Shown here piece by piece: positions 9,789 to 18,524 of a DNA stretch of 64,000 nt (position 1 is its first letter; every line of letters begins with the position of its first letter). The stretch lies in assembly GCF_026802175.1 (NCBI RefSeq), contig NZ_CP113797.1:4317026-4381025 (forward strand), given 5' to 3'. Below the pieces are notes generated by a model. The model made no database searches. It was not told where the DNA came from and worked only from the letters and a program-made list of their open reading frames with translations. A program made the translations under genes and the position numbers. The DNA comes from Thermocoleostomius sinensis A174. Its GTDB lineage: Bacteria; Cyanobacteriota; Cyanobacteriia; Elainellales; Elainellaceae.

Positions 9789-10571
9789 ATGTCTGAGCCG
9801 TTAATTGAACTGAAGGGGGTTTCTAAATCCTTTGGCCAGAATCCAATTCTCGATCGAGTGGATTTGACGGTTAATCGCGGTGAGGCCATTGCCATCATTG
9901 GGCCATCGGGAACAGGAAAATCTACCATTCTCCGCATTATGTGTGGGCTACTGGCTCCCGATGAAGGGGAAATTTACATCCGAGGACAAAAACGGGAACG
10001 TCTTCTGGAAGACGCAGAAGATCCGATTGGCATTAGTCTTGTATTTCAGCAAGCTGCCCTCTTTGACTCACTAACGGTTGAAGAAAATGTCGGGTTTGCG
10101 CTGTTTCGCCGATCGAAGCTACCGCGTCACGAAATTTGTGAGTTGGTGAATCAAAAGCTTGACATGGTGGGGTTGGCGGGAACGGGTAAGCGCTACCCTG
10201 CTGAGCTATCGGGTGGAATGCGCAAACGAGTTAGCTTGGCTCGGGCCATTATCACCGATCCGGATGATCCCAGAGGCTCCCCAGAGGTGCTACTCTACGA
10301 TGAACCAACCGCAGGGCTTGACCCAATCGCCTCTACCATTACCGAAGACATTATTCGGCAATTGAAAGGACTAAAAGGCGGATGTGGTGCGTATGTCGTC
10401 GTGACTCATCAAGACAGTACCATTCGTCGAACTGCCGATCGCGTAATTTTTCTCTATCAAGGAAAAATTCACTGGGATGGTTCTGTCCATGACATTGACA
10501 CAACAGACAATCCGTGGCTCCGACAATTTTTCAGTGGCAGTGTTGAGGGGCCGATCCATATTGCGGGGTGA
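9789..10571 (+). CDS. mlaF: MlaF/TGD3-like ABC transporter ATP-binding protein
   Basis: ATPase of an MCE-type (Mla/TGD) lipid transporter that moves lipids between membranes. The 260 residues include Walker A GPSGTGKST (about residues 38-46), the family-typical EDAEDPIGISLVFQQAALFD Q-loop region, signature LSGGMRKRVSLARA and Walker B VLLYDEPTAGLDP, plus the H-loop VVVTHQ. The SGGMRKRV signature is characteristic of the MlaF/Ttg2A subgroup. It is followed after 30 bases by an MCE substrate-binding gene; the permease (MlaE/TGD1-like) is not in the window. Confidence 0.92.
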   Translation: MSEPLIELKGVSKSFGQNPILDRVDLTVNRGEAIAIIGPSGTGKSTILRIMCGLLAPDEGEIYIRGQKRERLLEDAEDPIGISLVFQQAALFDSLTVEENVGFALFRRSKLPRHEICELVNQKLDMVGLAGTGKRYPAELSGGMRKRVSLARAIITDPDDPRGSPEVLLYDEPTAGLDPIASTITEDIIRQLKGLKGGCGAYVVVTHQDSTIRRTADRVIFLYQGKIHWDGSVHDIDTTDNPWLRQFFSGSVEGPIHIAG

Positions 10572-10601
10572 TGATTGAATCAAGCGGTGCAAGGAGAGGC
10601 A

Positions 10602-12047
10602 ATGCAAACGGCAAGGCGGAGCGCAGGACTATCGCGATCGATGCGGCAAAGCGCTGTAGGGTTCCTGTTTTTAGGATCAGTGGCGCTGTTTATTGGGCTG
10701 TTGTTGTGGCTGCAAAACCTGAATCCTGCTCGTCGCAGCTATCGAGCCTTTATCGAATTCTCTGATGCAGGTGGGATGACTCCCGGCACAGTGGTGGCCT
10801 ATCGAGGCGTGAGAGTTGGGCGAGTGGTGAGCATCGAACCTCAGCCTCAAGGGGTGGTGATTGAGGTTGAACTGGCCCGAGCCGATCGCCCAATTCCCAG
10901 CAATTCCATCATCGAAGCTAATCAGTCCGGCTTGGTGGGCGAAACTTCAATTAATATCACGCCGCTAGAAGTTTTGCCTTCCGATCGAGAAATTGCAGGG
11001 CCGCTAGACCCAGACTGTAATCCCGATCTGATTATCTGCGACGGTTCGCGCTTGCAAGGGGAAGCACAACTGGACGTGAATGAATTGATTCGATCGACCT
11101 TGCGCATTGCCAACCTGCTCAGCGATCCGCAATTTACCGCCAACATTAACTCAGTGGCCAGAAACGCCTCCGATGCCCTCGTTGCCATTACTGCCCTCAG
11201 CCAAGATGTCTCTGGGTTGACCAATGAAGTCGAACAACTCGTCGAAGGTGGCAGTGTCGAAAACACACTGACTTCCTTGGGAGAGGCGGCCGATGAAGTG
11301 CGGTTGCTCGTTGCCACCAATCGCACTGCTCTCTCAGATACGCTAGTGAGTTTTCAGCAATCTAGTGATCAACTGCGCGGTACGCTGAACACCATTTCCC
11401 TCACCGTCGATGAAATTTCTCCAGTGGTGAGTGAGGGCAATTTGCAGGAAATTGTTACTAATTTAGAAGTAATGTCTGCCAATGCAGCCGAAGCCGCTGC
11501 GAACCTGCGCGACTTCTCGACTGGAATCAACGATCCAGCGAATGCGCTGATACTGCAACAGTTGCTCGATTCGGCTCGATCGGTGTTTCAAAATGTGGAG
11601 AAAATTACTGCCGATCTCGATGAGTTAACGGGCGATCCGGCCTTTCGCAACAATCTACGCCAACTGATTGAGTCTCTCAACCGCTTAGTCGATGCCTCCG
11701 AACAGCTTGAGCGACAAGCCGAGATCGCCAAAGTGCTGAATTCATTGACCGTAGCCCTTGCTCCGGGAACTCCTGATTCAGCAACCACACCCCTGCCACG
11801 ATCGCCAGCGCTGAAGTCACCGGAGCTAGCCTTGCCATCTCAACCACTACCAAGGCAGGATAGGCTGCCCCACTCATCTGCTCCTCCGCCTCGATCGACT
11901 CCATCCGCTACTTCCCCTCGGTATGGTAGCGATCGGGTTAGTCCAAATGAGCATCAGCAACCAGATGCTGCCGCACCCTCGTCGTTCTCGTTGCCAACCA
12001 GCGAAGCGACTGAATCTGTTCCGAACGCAAGACCAAACACCCAGTAG
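10602..12047 (+). CDS. MlaD/TGD2-like MCE domain protein
   Basis: Membrane-anchored MCE protein, the lipid-binding component of the transporter whose ATPase is encoded just upstream. The start at 10602 is chosen because AAGGAG stands five bases before it; an upstream TTG at 10575 lacks such a site. The 481 residues have an N-terminal membrane helix (VGFLFLGSVALFIGLLLWL), an MCE domain at about 35-120 (SYRAFIEFSDAGGMTPGTVV, YRGVRVGRV), a long helical region of about 220 residues with spaced heptads, and a Pro/Ser-rich C-terminal tail of about 90 residues that looks disordered. Homologous cyanobacterial proteins resemble chloroplast TGD2. Substrate not determinable from sequence. Confidence 0.88.
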   Translation: MQTARRSAGLSRSMRQSAVGFLFLGSVALFIGLLLWLQNLNPARRSYRAFIEFSDAGGMTPGTVVAYRGVRVGRVVSIEPQPQGVVIEVELARADRPIPSNSIIEANQSGLVGETSINITPLEVLPSDREIAGPLDPDCNPDLIICDGSRLQGEAQLDVNELIRSTLRIANLLSDPQFTANINSVARNASDALVAITALSQDVSGLTNEVEQLVEGGSVENTLTSLGEAADEVRLLVATNRTALSDTLVSFQQSSDQLRGTLNTISLTVDEISPVVSEGNLQEIVTNLEVMSANAAEAAANLRDFSTGINDPANALILQQLLDSARSVFQNVEKITADLDELTGDPAFRNNLRQLIESLNRLVDASEQLERQAEIAKVLNSLTVALAPGTPDSATTPLPRSPALKSPELALPSQPLPRQDRLPHSSAPPPRSTPSATSPRYGSDRVSPNEHQQPDAAAPSSFSLPTSEATESVPNARPNTQ

Positions 12048-12112
12048 ACAAGCTCTTACCTGGATTGGAAATTGACCCAGTGATCCAGGACAACGATTAA
12101 CGAGGTAAGGGG

Positions 12113-13210
12113 ATGGACAACTTGTACAATCTAATGCGATGCAAGGTAACAAACCGATCGCGGCGCTTAATTGCCTGGATAGTAGCAGGCCTAATGTCGG
12201 TGGGGATAATTGGCTGTAGCCATTCGGATTCCGCTTCATCGCGGCCATCTGCTCCTGACTCGTTAACCCTTGGCGCTACTATTACCAATGAACCAACCGC
12301 CCGGCTAGAGCGCACCTTCGCGGCATCAAAATCTCCAATTAAAGCCCTTGCCTTCAGCCCGGATGGACAAATGCTCGTCAGTGGTAGCTTGAATGGTGAT
12401 ACGAAGATCTGGAATGCAGACACGGGAGAATTGCTTCGACAGGTTAGCGATCGCCCCTCGATTCAATCGATCGCGGTGAGTGCAGACACGGTGCCCGCCT
12501 ATCAATCAATCCTGCTGGCCAGCGGCGATGACCAAGGCGGCATTGAACTGCACAATCTCACCACTGGAGAATTACGACAGACGCTGGCGATTCCCGAAAC
12601 AGTGGTGCAATCGGTGGCGTTTAGTCCCAATGGTCAATGGCTAGCCAGCGGACAGTGGAATGGCACGGTACAGCTTTGGGATATAGAAACTGGAGAACGG
12701 CTAAGCACCTTGGCTAACCATGACTATGGTGTAACCGTGGTGATGTTTGCACCTGCCACCAATACGGAATCGCCTCTGCTCATCAGTGCTGACTATGACG
12801 GCAATGTTAAATTATGGCGATCGAACAACGGAGAACTGCTTCGTACTTTCAATACGGCTCGCTATCCTGTGCTTGCTCTTGCGATTAGTCCGGACGGCAA
12901 AACGCTGGTGACGGGTAATGGAGATGGCACAGTCAAAAGCTGGAAATTACCCAGCGGTCGCTATATTCAAGGATTTCTGGGACATCTAGATGCGGTCACC
13001 GCCCTAACCATAAGCCCGGATGGACAAACTTTAGCTAGTAGTAGCCGCGATAAAACCATTAAACTGTGGGATCTCGCAACTGGAACCTTGATACAAACTC
13101 TCTCAGACGCACAGATGGACTCAATCATGGCGCTGGCTTTTAGCCCCAATGGAGACAAATTGGTCAGTGGCGATCAAGCGGGAATGATTCAGGTCTGGCA
13201 CAGAAACTAG
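12113..13210 (+). CDS. WD40 repeat lipoprotein
   Basis: A 365-residue predicted lipoprotein. A charged N-terminus and hydrophobic stretch (LIAWIVAGLMSVGIIGC) end in a lipobox with Cys35, followed by a Ser/Pro linker and seven WD40 blades from about residue 65. Blade hallmarks are repeated (LAFSPDGQMLVSGSLNGDTK, VAFSPNGQWLASGQWNGTVQ, LTISPDGQTLASSSRDKTIK). Blades 2 and 4 carry short insertions (SADTVPAYQSIL, APATNTESPLL). Seven blades can close one propeller, so this is probably a protein-interaction scaffold on the periplasmic side of a membrane. It sits 65 bases downstream of the MCE gene and may be co-transcribed, but a functional link is only a guess. Confidence 0.85.
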   Translation: MDNLYNLMRCKVTNRSRRLIAWIVAGLMSVGIIGCSHSDSASSRPSAPDSLTLGATITNEPTARLERTFAASKSPIKALAFSPDGQMLVSGSLNGDTKIWNADTGELLRQVSDRPSIQSIAVSADTVPAYQSILLASGDDQGGIELHNLTTGELRQTLAIPETVVQSVAFSPNGQWLASGQWNGTVQLWDIETGERLSTLANHDYGVTVVMFAPATNTESPLLISADYDGNVKLWRSNNGELLRTFNTARYPVLALAISPDGKTLVTGNGDGTVKSWKLPSGRYIQGFLGHLDAVTALTISPDGQTLASSSRDKTIKLWDLATGTLIQTLSDAQMDSIMALAFSPNGDKLVSGDQAGMIQVWHRN

Positions 13211-13619
13211 GCGCTGGGGTGAGTACGGCAAGGCATCGCAACCCAGGGAAGACAAATTTTGTCGATAACCTTACACTTCTCACTGACCCAGCTTCATACA
13301 CGACTTTAGCCAGTTCGTTCATCCCTTTACTTAATCTTCATCGTCTCAGATCACAGCCTCTTCGCTTCGCAGTCGGTTAAAACGGAGGAGTTGTGTCGAG
13401 GAGCGATCATCATATAGGCAAGAACAAGTTCGTAACTTAGCGGCTACCGTCCTGCGTTAGGGCGTTTCTACGGTGAAGATAAAGTAGTTCCTAATACTGC
13501 TTGCATCTACAAATCAGGGAAAGTACTGTCCGTAATGAAAATAAAAAGTTCGTGTGAATTACGGATTGACAAGTACGGATGCTTACCTGCCAAATTCTAT
13601 ATTTGGAACTAGAATGAGC
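13211..13619. other. Intergenic region with an extended inverted repeat
   Basis: No gene seen in 409 bases between two convergent genes. It contains an extended imperfect inverted repeat at 13503-13582 (see findings) and a perfect small hairpin CCAAAT-tctat-ATTTGG at 13590-13606. Neither is followed by a U-tract typical of a terminator. Confidence 0.5.
13503..13582. repeat. Extended imperfect inverted repeat
   Basis: Outer arms GCATC (13503-13507) and GATGC (13578-13582). Inner arm GTACTGTCCGTAAT (13523-13536) pairs with ATTACG at 13558-13563, GACA at 13568-13571 and GTAC at 13573-13576, with small bulges. The loop is about 21 AT-rich bases. It could be a folded RNA or a remnant mobile element. 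Confidence 0.5.
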
Positions 13620-14093
13620 TTAGGCCATATCTGGCGGCAATCGCGAGGATTTCCTTTGCTGCTGGACGTATAGCCGAATACCATCTTGTAAATTCTGACG
13701 GCTAATCTCTGTACCTGAATGCAAATTCCCAGGAGTTTCAAAAAAAACTATGCTATCTACGGGCTTCATTGCTAGCATTTGAAATAAGATCTGCACCACG
13801 GGGATTGGTAGAGCCATCACCTGTGGATCATTCGGAGCCTGTGGACTGGCTGCTGCATCCTTCAGCGTAGGGAACGCATACACTACGTTTTTAGTCAAGT
13901 TTGATTGGGTGCGATGAGTCAGGGTAGTCATTAACCAATTCTGCTCCAGGGTTTGCAGAATAAAGTATTGAGGGTGTTTCAACCGACTGGCGATCGTCAA
14001 CAGAGCCGGTGCGATCGTTTGAACATCGGTAGGGTTCGCTCCATATTGGGGAGCTTGCTCAATCAACATTTGAATCTGTTGTTCTGGGTTCAT
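13620..14093 (-). CDS. Hypothetical protein, cyanobacterial
   Basis: A 157-residue soluble protein that I do not recognise by family. No signal peptide or membrane helix. Visible features are an N-terminal helical part (PEQQIQMLIEQAPQYGANP), a mixed central region with QNWLMTTLTHRT, and a strand-like SIVFFETPGN followed by an amphipathic C-terminal helix ending in a basic tail. Codon use and the even spread of HIP-related CGATCG sites look like a real gene. It is divergent from hetZ with only 98 bases between the start codons, so the two share a promoter region; whether it has a role with hetZ is unknown. Confidence 0.7.
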   Translation of the reverse strand: MNPEQQIQMLIEQAPQYGANPTDVQTIAPALLTIASRLKHPQYFILQTLEQNWLMTTLTHRTQSNLTKNVVYAFPTLKDAAASPQAPNDPQVMALPIPVVQILFQMLAMKPVDSIVFFETPGNLHSGTEISRQNLQDGIRLYVQQQRKSSRLPPDMA

Positions 14094-14191
14094 ATGTATA
14101 CATCCCGATTGATGAAAGTGCTCAATTTGGGTGCAGAGGTCGTCCGTCTTCCCAGTCTAGATTAGTCCTTTTATGAGGGGTTAGAGATCGG

Positions 14192-15400
14192 ATGGCGTTT
14201 GAAATTGATTGTGTTAGCTTGATAGGCGGCAAAATTCCATCAGGGGGACGATACCGAGGCGTGGAGACAATTTTCCAACTGATCTTCAGCGAGTTGAAAC
14301 AAACAACTCGTGCATCTGAACAAAATTGTCGGGCCGTTGCCACCCGTTTAGCCGGAGAAGTGAACCGCATCTGTTCAGAGAGCAAGCGGATTCAAGCGTC
14401 TGGAGAGGTGGAAACGTGGTCTACAACGCTGGCACGTCACCGACTGAAGCAATGCCTCAAGTACTATGAACTGGGGTCTCATCGCGGCCGAGTAGAATTA
14501 CATAGCACTCTGAGTGCCGTGGTTTATCGATACATTACTCCTCCCCAGGTACAGTCGAGCTACCAAGCCCGTCTGACCCTGATTGAAGATTTTTTGCAAG
14601 GATTTTACATCGAATCGCTTAGTGCCTTCCGCCGCGAGAACCAGATGGCAGCAGACTATCGCCCTCGCACACTGTTGGAATTGGCGGAATATATGGCTTT
14701 TAGCGAACGCTATGGCAAGCGGCGCATTCCACTGCCGGGTCGTCGCAGCCAGCAATTGATCATTCTGCGGGCGCAAACTTTTTCGCAGCAACAACCCCCC
14801 GAAACAATGGTGGACATTGAACAAGCGGCTGAAGGATCAAGCGGAGAAGCCGATGCCCGCAGTACCGTTCCAATGCCACAAGTGCGGGAACAAATGATGG
14901 CCATGGAACCAGAGTTGCCCGAAGATGCGCTCCGCCATACGGTGATTGCTGAGTTGATGAGCTACTTGGAAGAACGCCAGCAGCAAGATTGCGCTGACTA
15001 TTTTGCTTTGCGGCTGCAAGATCTGCCCGCGAATGAAATTGAGGCCATTCTGGGACTAACCGCTAGACAGCGAGACTATTTGCAGCAACGCTTTAAATAT
15101 CATCTGATTCGATTTTCGCTATCGCACCATTGGGAATTGGTGCATCAGTGGCTAGAGGCCGATCTGGAACGTAATTTTGGGCTAACGCCGCAGCAATGGC
15201 AAGTCTTGCAAGATTGCCTCACGCCGCAGCAACAGGAGCTACTGCAACTTAAACAAAAAGGAATGCCGGATGTATCAATCACACAGGCGATCGGGCTGAC
15301 CCCAACTCAGTTGCAAAAGCAATGGTCAAAATTACTGGAACAAGCTTGGGAAATTCGCAATAATTTTTTTTCCGGGCCCAATCCACAGGTTGATGAATAA
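14192..15400 (+). CDS. hetZ: HetZ, heterocyst differentiation regulator
   Basis: Early regulator of heterocyst differentiation, a direct HetR target in Anabaena. The 402 residues equal the Anabaena HetZ length (about 401), and the N-terminus (GRYRGVETIFQLIFSELKQT) and the central RVELHSTLSAVVYRYITPPQ are features I associate with HetZ. The C-terminal third (residues 245-390) has an LTARQRDYLQQRFKYHLIRF stretch and LTPQQWQVLQ...LTPTQLQKQW repeats resembling sigma-region-4-like HTH units, consistent with DNA binding. The next gene is patU, reproducing the hetZ-patU order of Nostoc/Anabaena. A GAGGGGTTAGA sequence at 14175-14185 resembles half of the HetR target but also serves as the ribosome site. 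Confidence 0.88.
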   Translation: MAFEIDCVSLIGGKIPSGGRYRGVETIFQLIFSELKQTTRASEQNCRAVATRLAGEVNRICSESKRIQASGEVETWSTTLARHRLKQCLKYYELGSHRGRVELHSTLSAVVYRYITPPQVQSSYQARLTLIEDFLQGFYIESLSAFRRENQMAADYRPRTLLELAEYMAFSERYGKRRIPLPGRRSQQLIILRAQTFSQQQPPETMVDIEQAAEGSSGEADARSTVPMPQVREQMMAMEPELPEDALRHTVIAELMSYLEERQQQDCADYFALRLQDLPANEIEAILGLTARQRDYLQQRFKYHLIRFSLSHHWELVHQWLEADLERNFGLTPQQWQVLQDCLTPQQQELLQLKQKGMPDVSITQAIGLTPTQLQKQWSKLLEQAWEIRNNFFSGPNPQVDE

Positions 15401-15492
15401 TTTATAAAGTGTTCATCAAAATTGCTTGAATTCACTTGAAAAATTCGCAACAATTTTATATCCGGATCAGGGGCAGGCATCCATGAATAATG
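15326..15492 (+). repeat. Direct duplication at the hetZ-patU junction (90-base period)
   Basis: 15326-15402 (end of hetZ) and 15416-15492 (start of patU) align without gaps at an offset of exactly 90 bases. I count 52 of 77 identical positions, including AAATTCGCAA (15351 and 15441), TCCGG (15371 and 15461) and ATGAATAA (15393 and 15483). The copy of the hetZ stop region supplies the patU start codon. Confidence 0.75.
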
Positions 15493-16523
15493 ACGCAGAA
15501 GCCATCCAACAGTTGTTTGATTGGCTATTGCAAGAACCAAACCCGGCTATTTCAGCGCCATCAGGGAATCGTGCTAGTCGAAAGGCTAGTCCAGATGAGT
15601 CCGGGACTTCAAGCTTGCAACCTCCATATTTTGATCCTCTCGATTCTGAAGCAGTAGACTTCATGCCTGCTGAGTTAGACGAATCGAGTCTTTCATCTTT
15701 TCAACAACCTTCATCATTAGAATTTGGAGACATACCTGCTGTGCAAGACCGTTTTCAAGCTTTACTAAAGCGTCGACTCCGCGCTGAAATCGAACGCAAT
15801 CCTCCCCGTTTTCCGTGGGAAACTGGCTCGTTTGATTATGAAGTCGAGTATTCTGACCTGCCAACGCCGGAACAAGTTCCAGCGGGTGTATGGGCGGCAC
15901 AATTACAAACGTTGAATTTACCCATCCCGATGCCCGATCGCGTGCTTGTGCAATTGTTGGATCACTGCCGGATGGTCGTGCAGTCTTCGTTGCAAGAAGG
16001 TGCCAAATTGGTACACATTGTCGAGTCGCTGTTTCCAGGACAGTTTCAGTCTCTTAATCAATTAGCGGGGATGGTGCTGTCTGGGCCGTCCCGCTCTGGG
16101 CAAGCGGCGATCGCGCCACCCGCAAACCTGCCTCGTCATTATGATGTAGCAACCCCCATGCAGCAAATGGCCCTGTCGCTGCTGGCGGCTCGCGAAATTC
16201 TAGAATCCATGACGCTGAACGTGTCACCCAGTCAGCCCTATGCGCAACAAGTGTGGCAGACAGCCGTGGGCGAAATCAAAGTCGAGGCCGAGTATCAGCC
16301 TCAAACGCAGCAAATTTGTATTCAAGGCACGTTGCCGCAGGCAGGCAGCCTGTGCTTCAGAAATGGCCCCGATCAATCAACGGCAGTGTGTTCTGAAGCG
16401 GATTGTGTCCGTGTAGCGCTGTCTAACCTGAAGCCAAATCAACCCTATACCTTAGAAGTATTACTGCAAGATAGCGAAGTACCGTTTGTGTTCGCTATTT
16501 GCCCCCTGACCTCTGAAGACTAA
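15483..16523 (+). CDS. patU: PatU, heterocyst pattern-formation protein
   Basis: Second gene of the hetZ-patU operon. PatU influences heterocyst pattern in Anabaena, where it is split into patU5 and patU3; here it is a single intact gene of 346 residues. The start at 15483 (MNNDAEAIQQLFDWLLQEPN) is preferred over an in-frame upstream codon at 15426 because the family starts with this QQLFDWLL segment and a GGGGCAGG purine run precedes it. The N-terminal third is acidic and Ser/Pro rich (likely disordered); a middle block (RLRAEIERNPPRFPWETGSF, YEVEYSD) and a C-terminal beta-rich domain follow. Identification rests on position and remembered motifs. A strong terminator follows at 16602. Confidence 0.82.
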   Translation: MNNDAEAIQQLFDWLLQEPNPAISAPSGNRASRKASPDESGTSSLQPPYFDPLDSEAVDFMPAELDESSLSSFQQPSSLEFGDIPAVQDRFQALLKRRLRAEIERNPPRFPWETGSFDYEVEYSDLPTPEQVPAGVWAAQLQTLNLPIPMPDRVLVQLLDHCRMVVQSSLQEGAKLVHIVESLFPGQFQSLNQLAGMVLSGPSRSGQAAIAPPANLPRHYDVATPMQQMALSLLAAREILESMTLNVSPSQPYAQQVWQTAVGEIKVEAEYQPQTQQICIQGTLPQAGSLCFRNGPDQSTAVCSEADCVRVALSNLKPNQPYTLEVLLQDSEVPFVFAICPLTSED

Positions 16524-16601
16524 AACGGTGAGGACATGATTTTGGAGTTCTATTAGCTGTATCTAGTCTGTTTAGGATTATTGGGTATTGTTAGCCATTG
16601 A

Positions 16602-16640
16602 GGAAAGGAGTCATCAATACAGAGGACTCCTTTCCTTTTG
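16602..16640 (+). terminator. Intrinsic terminator of the hetZ-patU operon
   Basis: Perfect 11-bp stem GGAAAGGAGTC (16602-16612) / GACTCCTTTCC (16625-16635), 12-base loop, followed by TTTTG. It lies 78 bases after the patU stop. Confidence 0.8.
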
Positions 16641-16679
16641 TGGGTGCTTCTTATGGCTGTTTTTTTTAAGCTGGCTCCC

Positions 16680-17597
16680 TTAGTGTTTCGGTTTGGGCGC
16701 ATGATGCTCATGCCAATGCCGAGCAATATCCACGCGGCGACACAGCCAAACCCGATCGTGCTGTTGCACATAGTCTAGGAAACGCGCCAAGGCAGCCGCC
16801 CGTCCCGGACGCCCCACCAAACGGCAGTGTAGCCCCACGCTCATCATTTTTGGAGCCGTTTCACCTTCGGCATAGAGCAAATCAAAGGCATCGCGTAAAT
16901 AGGCAAAAAACTGATCACCTGAATTAAAGCCCTGACTGGTAGCAAACCGCATGTCGTTGTTGTCGAGCGTGTAGGGAATCACCAAATGGGGTTGGTCATA
17001 GTCTTGCACCCAATAGGGCAAGTCGTCGGCATAGCTATCGGAATCATATAGAAACCCACCCTCCTCCACCACCAATTTGCGGGTGTTGGGACTGTTACGC
17101 CCTGTATACCACCCCAGGGGACGGCTGCCGGTAACGCGAGTGTGAATCTCGATCGCCATTTGCAAATGTTCGCGTTCAGTTGGTTCAGCGAAATACTTAT
17201 AATCAATCCAGCGATAGCCATGACTGGCAATTTCCCAGTTACCTTCATTCATAGCGGCCACCGCTTCGGGATTGCGTTCCAGCGCCATCGCCACACCATA
17301 AACCGTCACAGGAATGCCACGCTGGGTAAACAGTCGATGTAACCGCCAAAACCCGGCTCGGCTACCGTACTCATAGCAAGATTCAATATTCATGTGCCGC
17401 ACTCCGGCTAGAGGAACCGCCCCTACTACTTCAGACAGAAACGCCTCGGCCGATTCGTCCCCATGCAGCACGCAGTTTTCGCCGCCTTCTTCGTAGTTAA
17501 TCACAAACTGTACTGCAACCCGGGCTTGATCTGGCCAGTTGGGGTCAGGAGTATGCTGGCCATACCCCACCATGTCTCTGGGATAGCGATCGACCAT
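16680..17597 (-). CDS. puuE: PuuE-type allantoinase / polysaccharide deacetylase family protein
   Basis: Metal-independent allantoinase of the CE4 (polysaccharide deacetylase) superfamily, converting allantoin to allantoate in purine breakdown. The 305 residues and the start DRYPRDMVGYGQHTPDPNWP match PuuE proteins, which begin YPRDMxGYG. Other family marks are NYEEGGENCVLHGDESAEAF, EIASHGYRWIDY, LGWYTGRNSPNTRKLVVEEG and MMSVGLHCRLVGRPGR. No signal peptide, so cytoplasmic. It is convergent with patU and divergent from the SH3 gene at 17755. Some relatives act on other amides, so the substrate is likely but not proven. Confidence 0.88.
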   Translation of the reverse strand: MVDRYPRDMVGYGQHTPDPNWPDQARVAVQFVINYEEGGENCVLHGDESAEAFLSEVVGAVPLAGVRHMNIESCYEYGSRAGFWRLHRLFTQRGIPVTVYGVAMALERNPEAVAAMNEGNWEIASHGYRWIDYKYFAEPTEREHLQMAIEIHTRVTGSRPLGWYTGRNSPNTRKLVVEEGGFLYDSDSYADDLPYWVQDYDQPHLVIPYTLDNNDMRFATSQGFNSGDQFFAYLRDAFDLLYAEGETAPKMMSVGLHCRLVGRPGRAAALARFLDYVQQHDRVWLCRRVDIARHWHEHHAPKPKH

Positions 17598-17754
17598 AGG
17601 TATCTTTGTTCCTGTGTTGTTTAGGCTTCAGTTCTACAGCAATGGGGAGAGGATGCCTGCGGCGGTGCCCCTATAACGGTAAACGAATTAAATTATTTCC
17701 TCATGGTAAACTCCCTTCAGAAATATTGTTGTGGTGTATGAGAAGTGATTGACC

Positions 17755-18480
17755 ATGTGTTTATATAAGCAAACTTTAAACAGACTTAAACTAGGGCTGG
17801 TATTGGTGATGATCGGTCCATTGACAACAACCGCTGCTTTGGCAAATACAGAGGTAGCACCTTCCATTGAAATTACCCAAACCTCGCCTACTCCCGCACA
17901 GCCAACCGCCCCAACGAGTCCAGATGCTGCTGCCGAACGAGTTGTCAACACTGGACTCGTTGAACAAGTGGACTATATCAACGCTTGTCGCCGCACCAAT
18001 CGATCGGTGGAGGTGTTTGCCGATACGGCCCTGAGTCCAGTCAATCGAGTTGGCTCATTAGCTGCCAATACCTCAGTCTTTTTGACCGGGGTGCTGGCCC
18101 CTGGGCGGGCCCAAATTGCCCGGCGCGACTCTCCTACTAGCAGTATTACGGTAGTGGGGTGGGTCAATGCGGCCAACTTAACTACTTGTGATGCTCCTGT
18201 GCCCATACGCGCCTGCTATGGCATCAATGTCGATAATTTGTCTGTTCGCAGCGCCCCCAGCAGCACCTCTGCGTTCCGGGGATCGCTCAGGGCAGGATCG
18301 ATCGTCTATGCCACAGCCAATCCGCCAAGAGAACAAGTATCGCCTAACGCACCGCCTGATTTTGGTCGTATTTGGGTAGAAATTTTGCAAGATGGTCAGC
18401 CAGCCTGGATTGCCAGAACTGGACAATCTGGACTAGGCAGCAACGCCACTCGCCTGTCGGATACAGCCTGTAATCCGTAA
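17755..18480 (+). CDS. Secreted protein with SH3-like (SH3b) domains, copy 1
   Basis: A 241-residue exported protein. The start is set at ATG 17755 (an in-frame TTG lies two codons upstream). A signal peptide (LGLVLVMIGPLTTTAALA) is followed by a Pro/Thr linker and two SH3b-type modules: residues about 75-145 (VEVFADTALSPVNRVGSLAA, GWVNAANLTTCDA) and about 150-235 (VDNLSVRSAPSSTSAFRGSL, QPAWIARTGQ). SH3b domains usually bind cell-wall or peptide ligands. Six cysteines (ACRRT, TTCDA, ACYGI, TACNP) could form disulfides. It is a paralogue of the next gene (45 bases downstream), sharing module order and the terminal Cys. Confidence 0.8.
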   Translation: MCLYKQTLNRLKLGLVLVMIGPLTTTAALANTEVAPSIEITQTSPTPAQPTAPTSPDAAAERVVNTGLVEQVDYINACRRTNRSVEVFADTALSPVNRVGSLAANTSVFLTGVLAPGRAQIARRDSPTSSITVVGWVNAANLTTCDAPVPIRACYGINVDNLSVRSAPSSTSAFRGSLRAGSIVYATANPPREQVSPNAPPDFGRIWVEILQDGQPAWIARTGQSGLGSNATRLSDTACNP

Positions 18481-18524
18481 TTCTGATTTCTCTGTTGTTA
18501 GATCGGGCCAAGGAGCGATCGACC

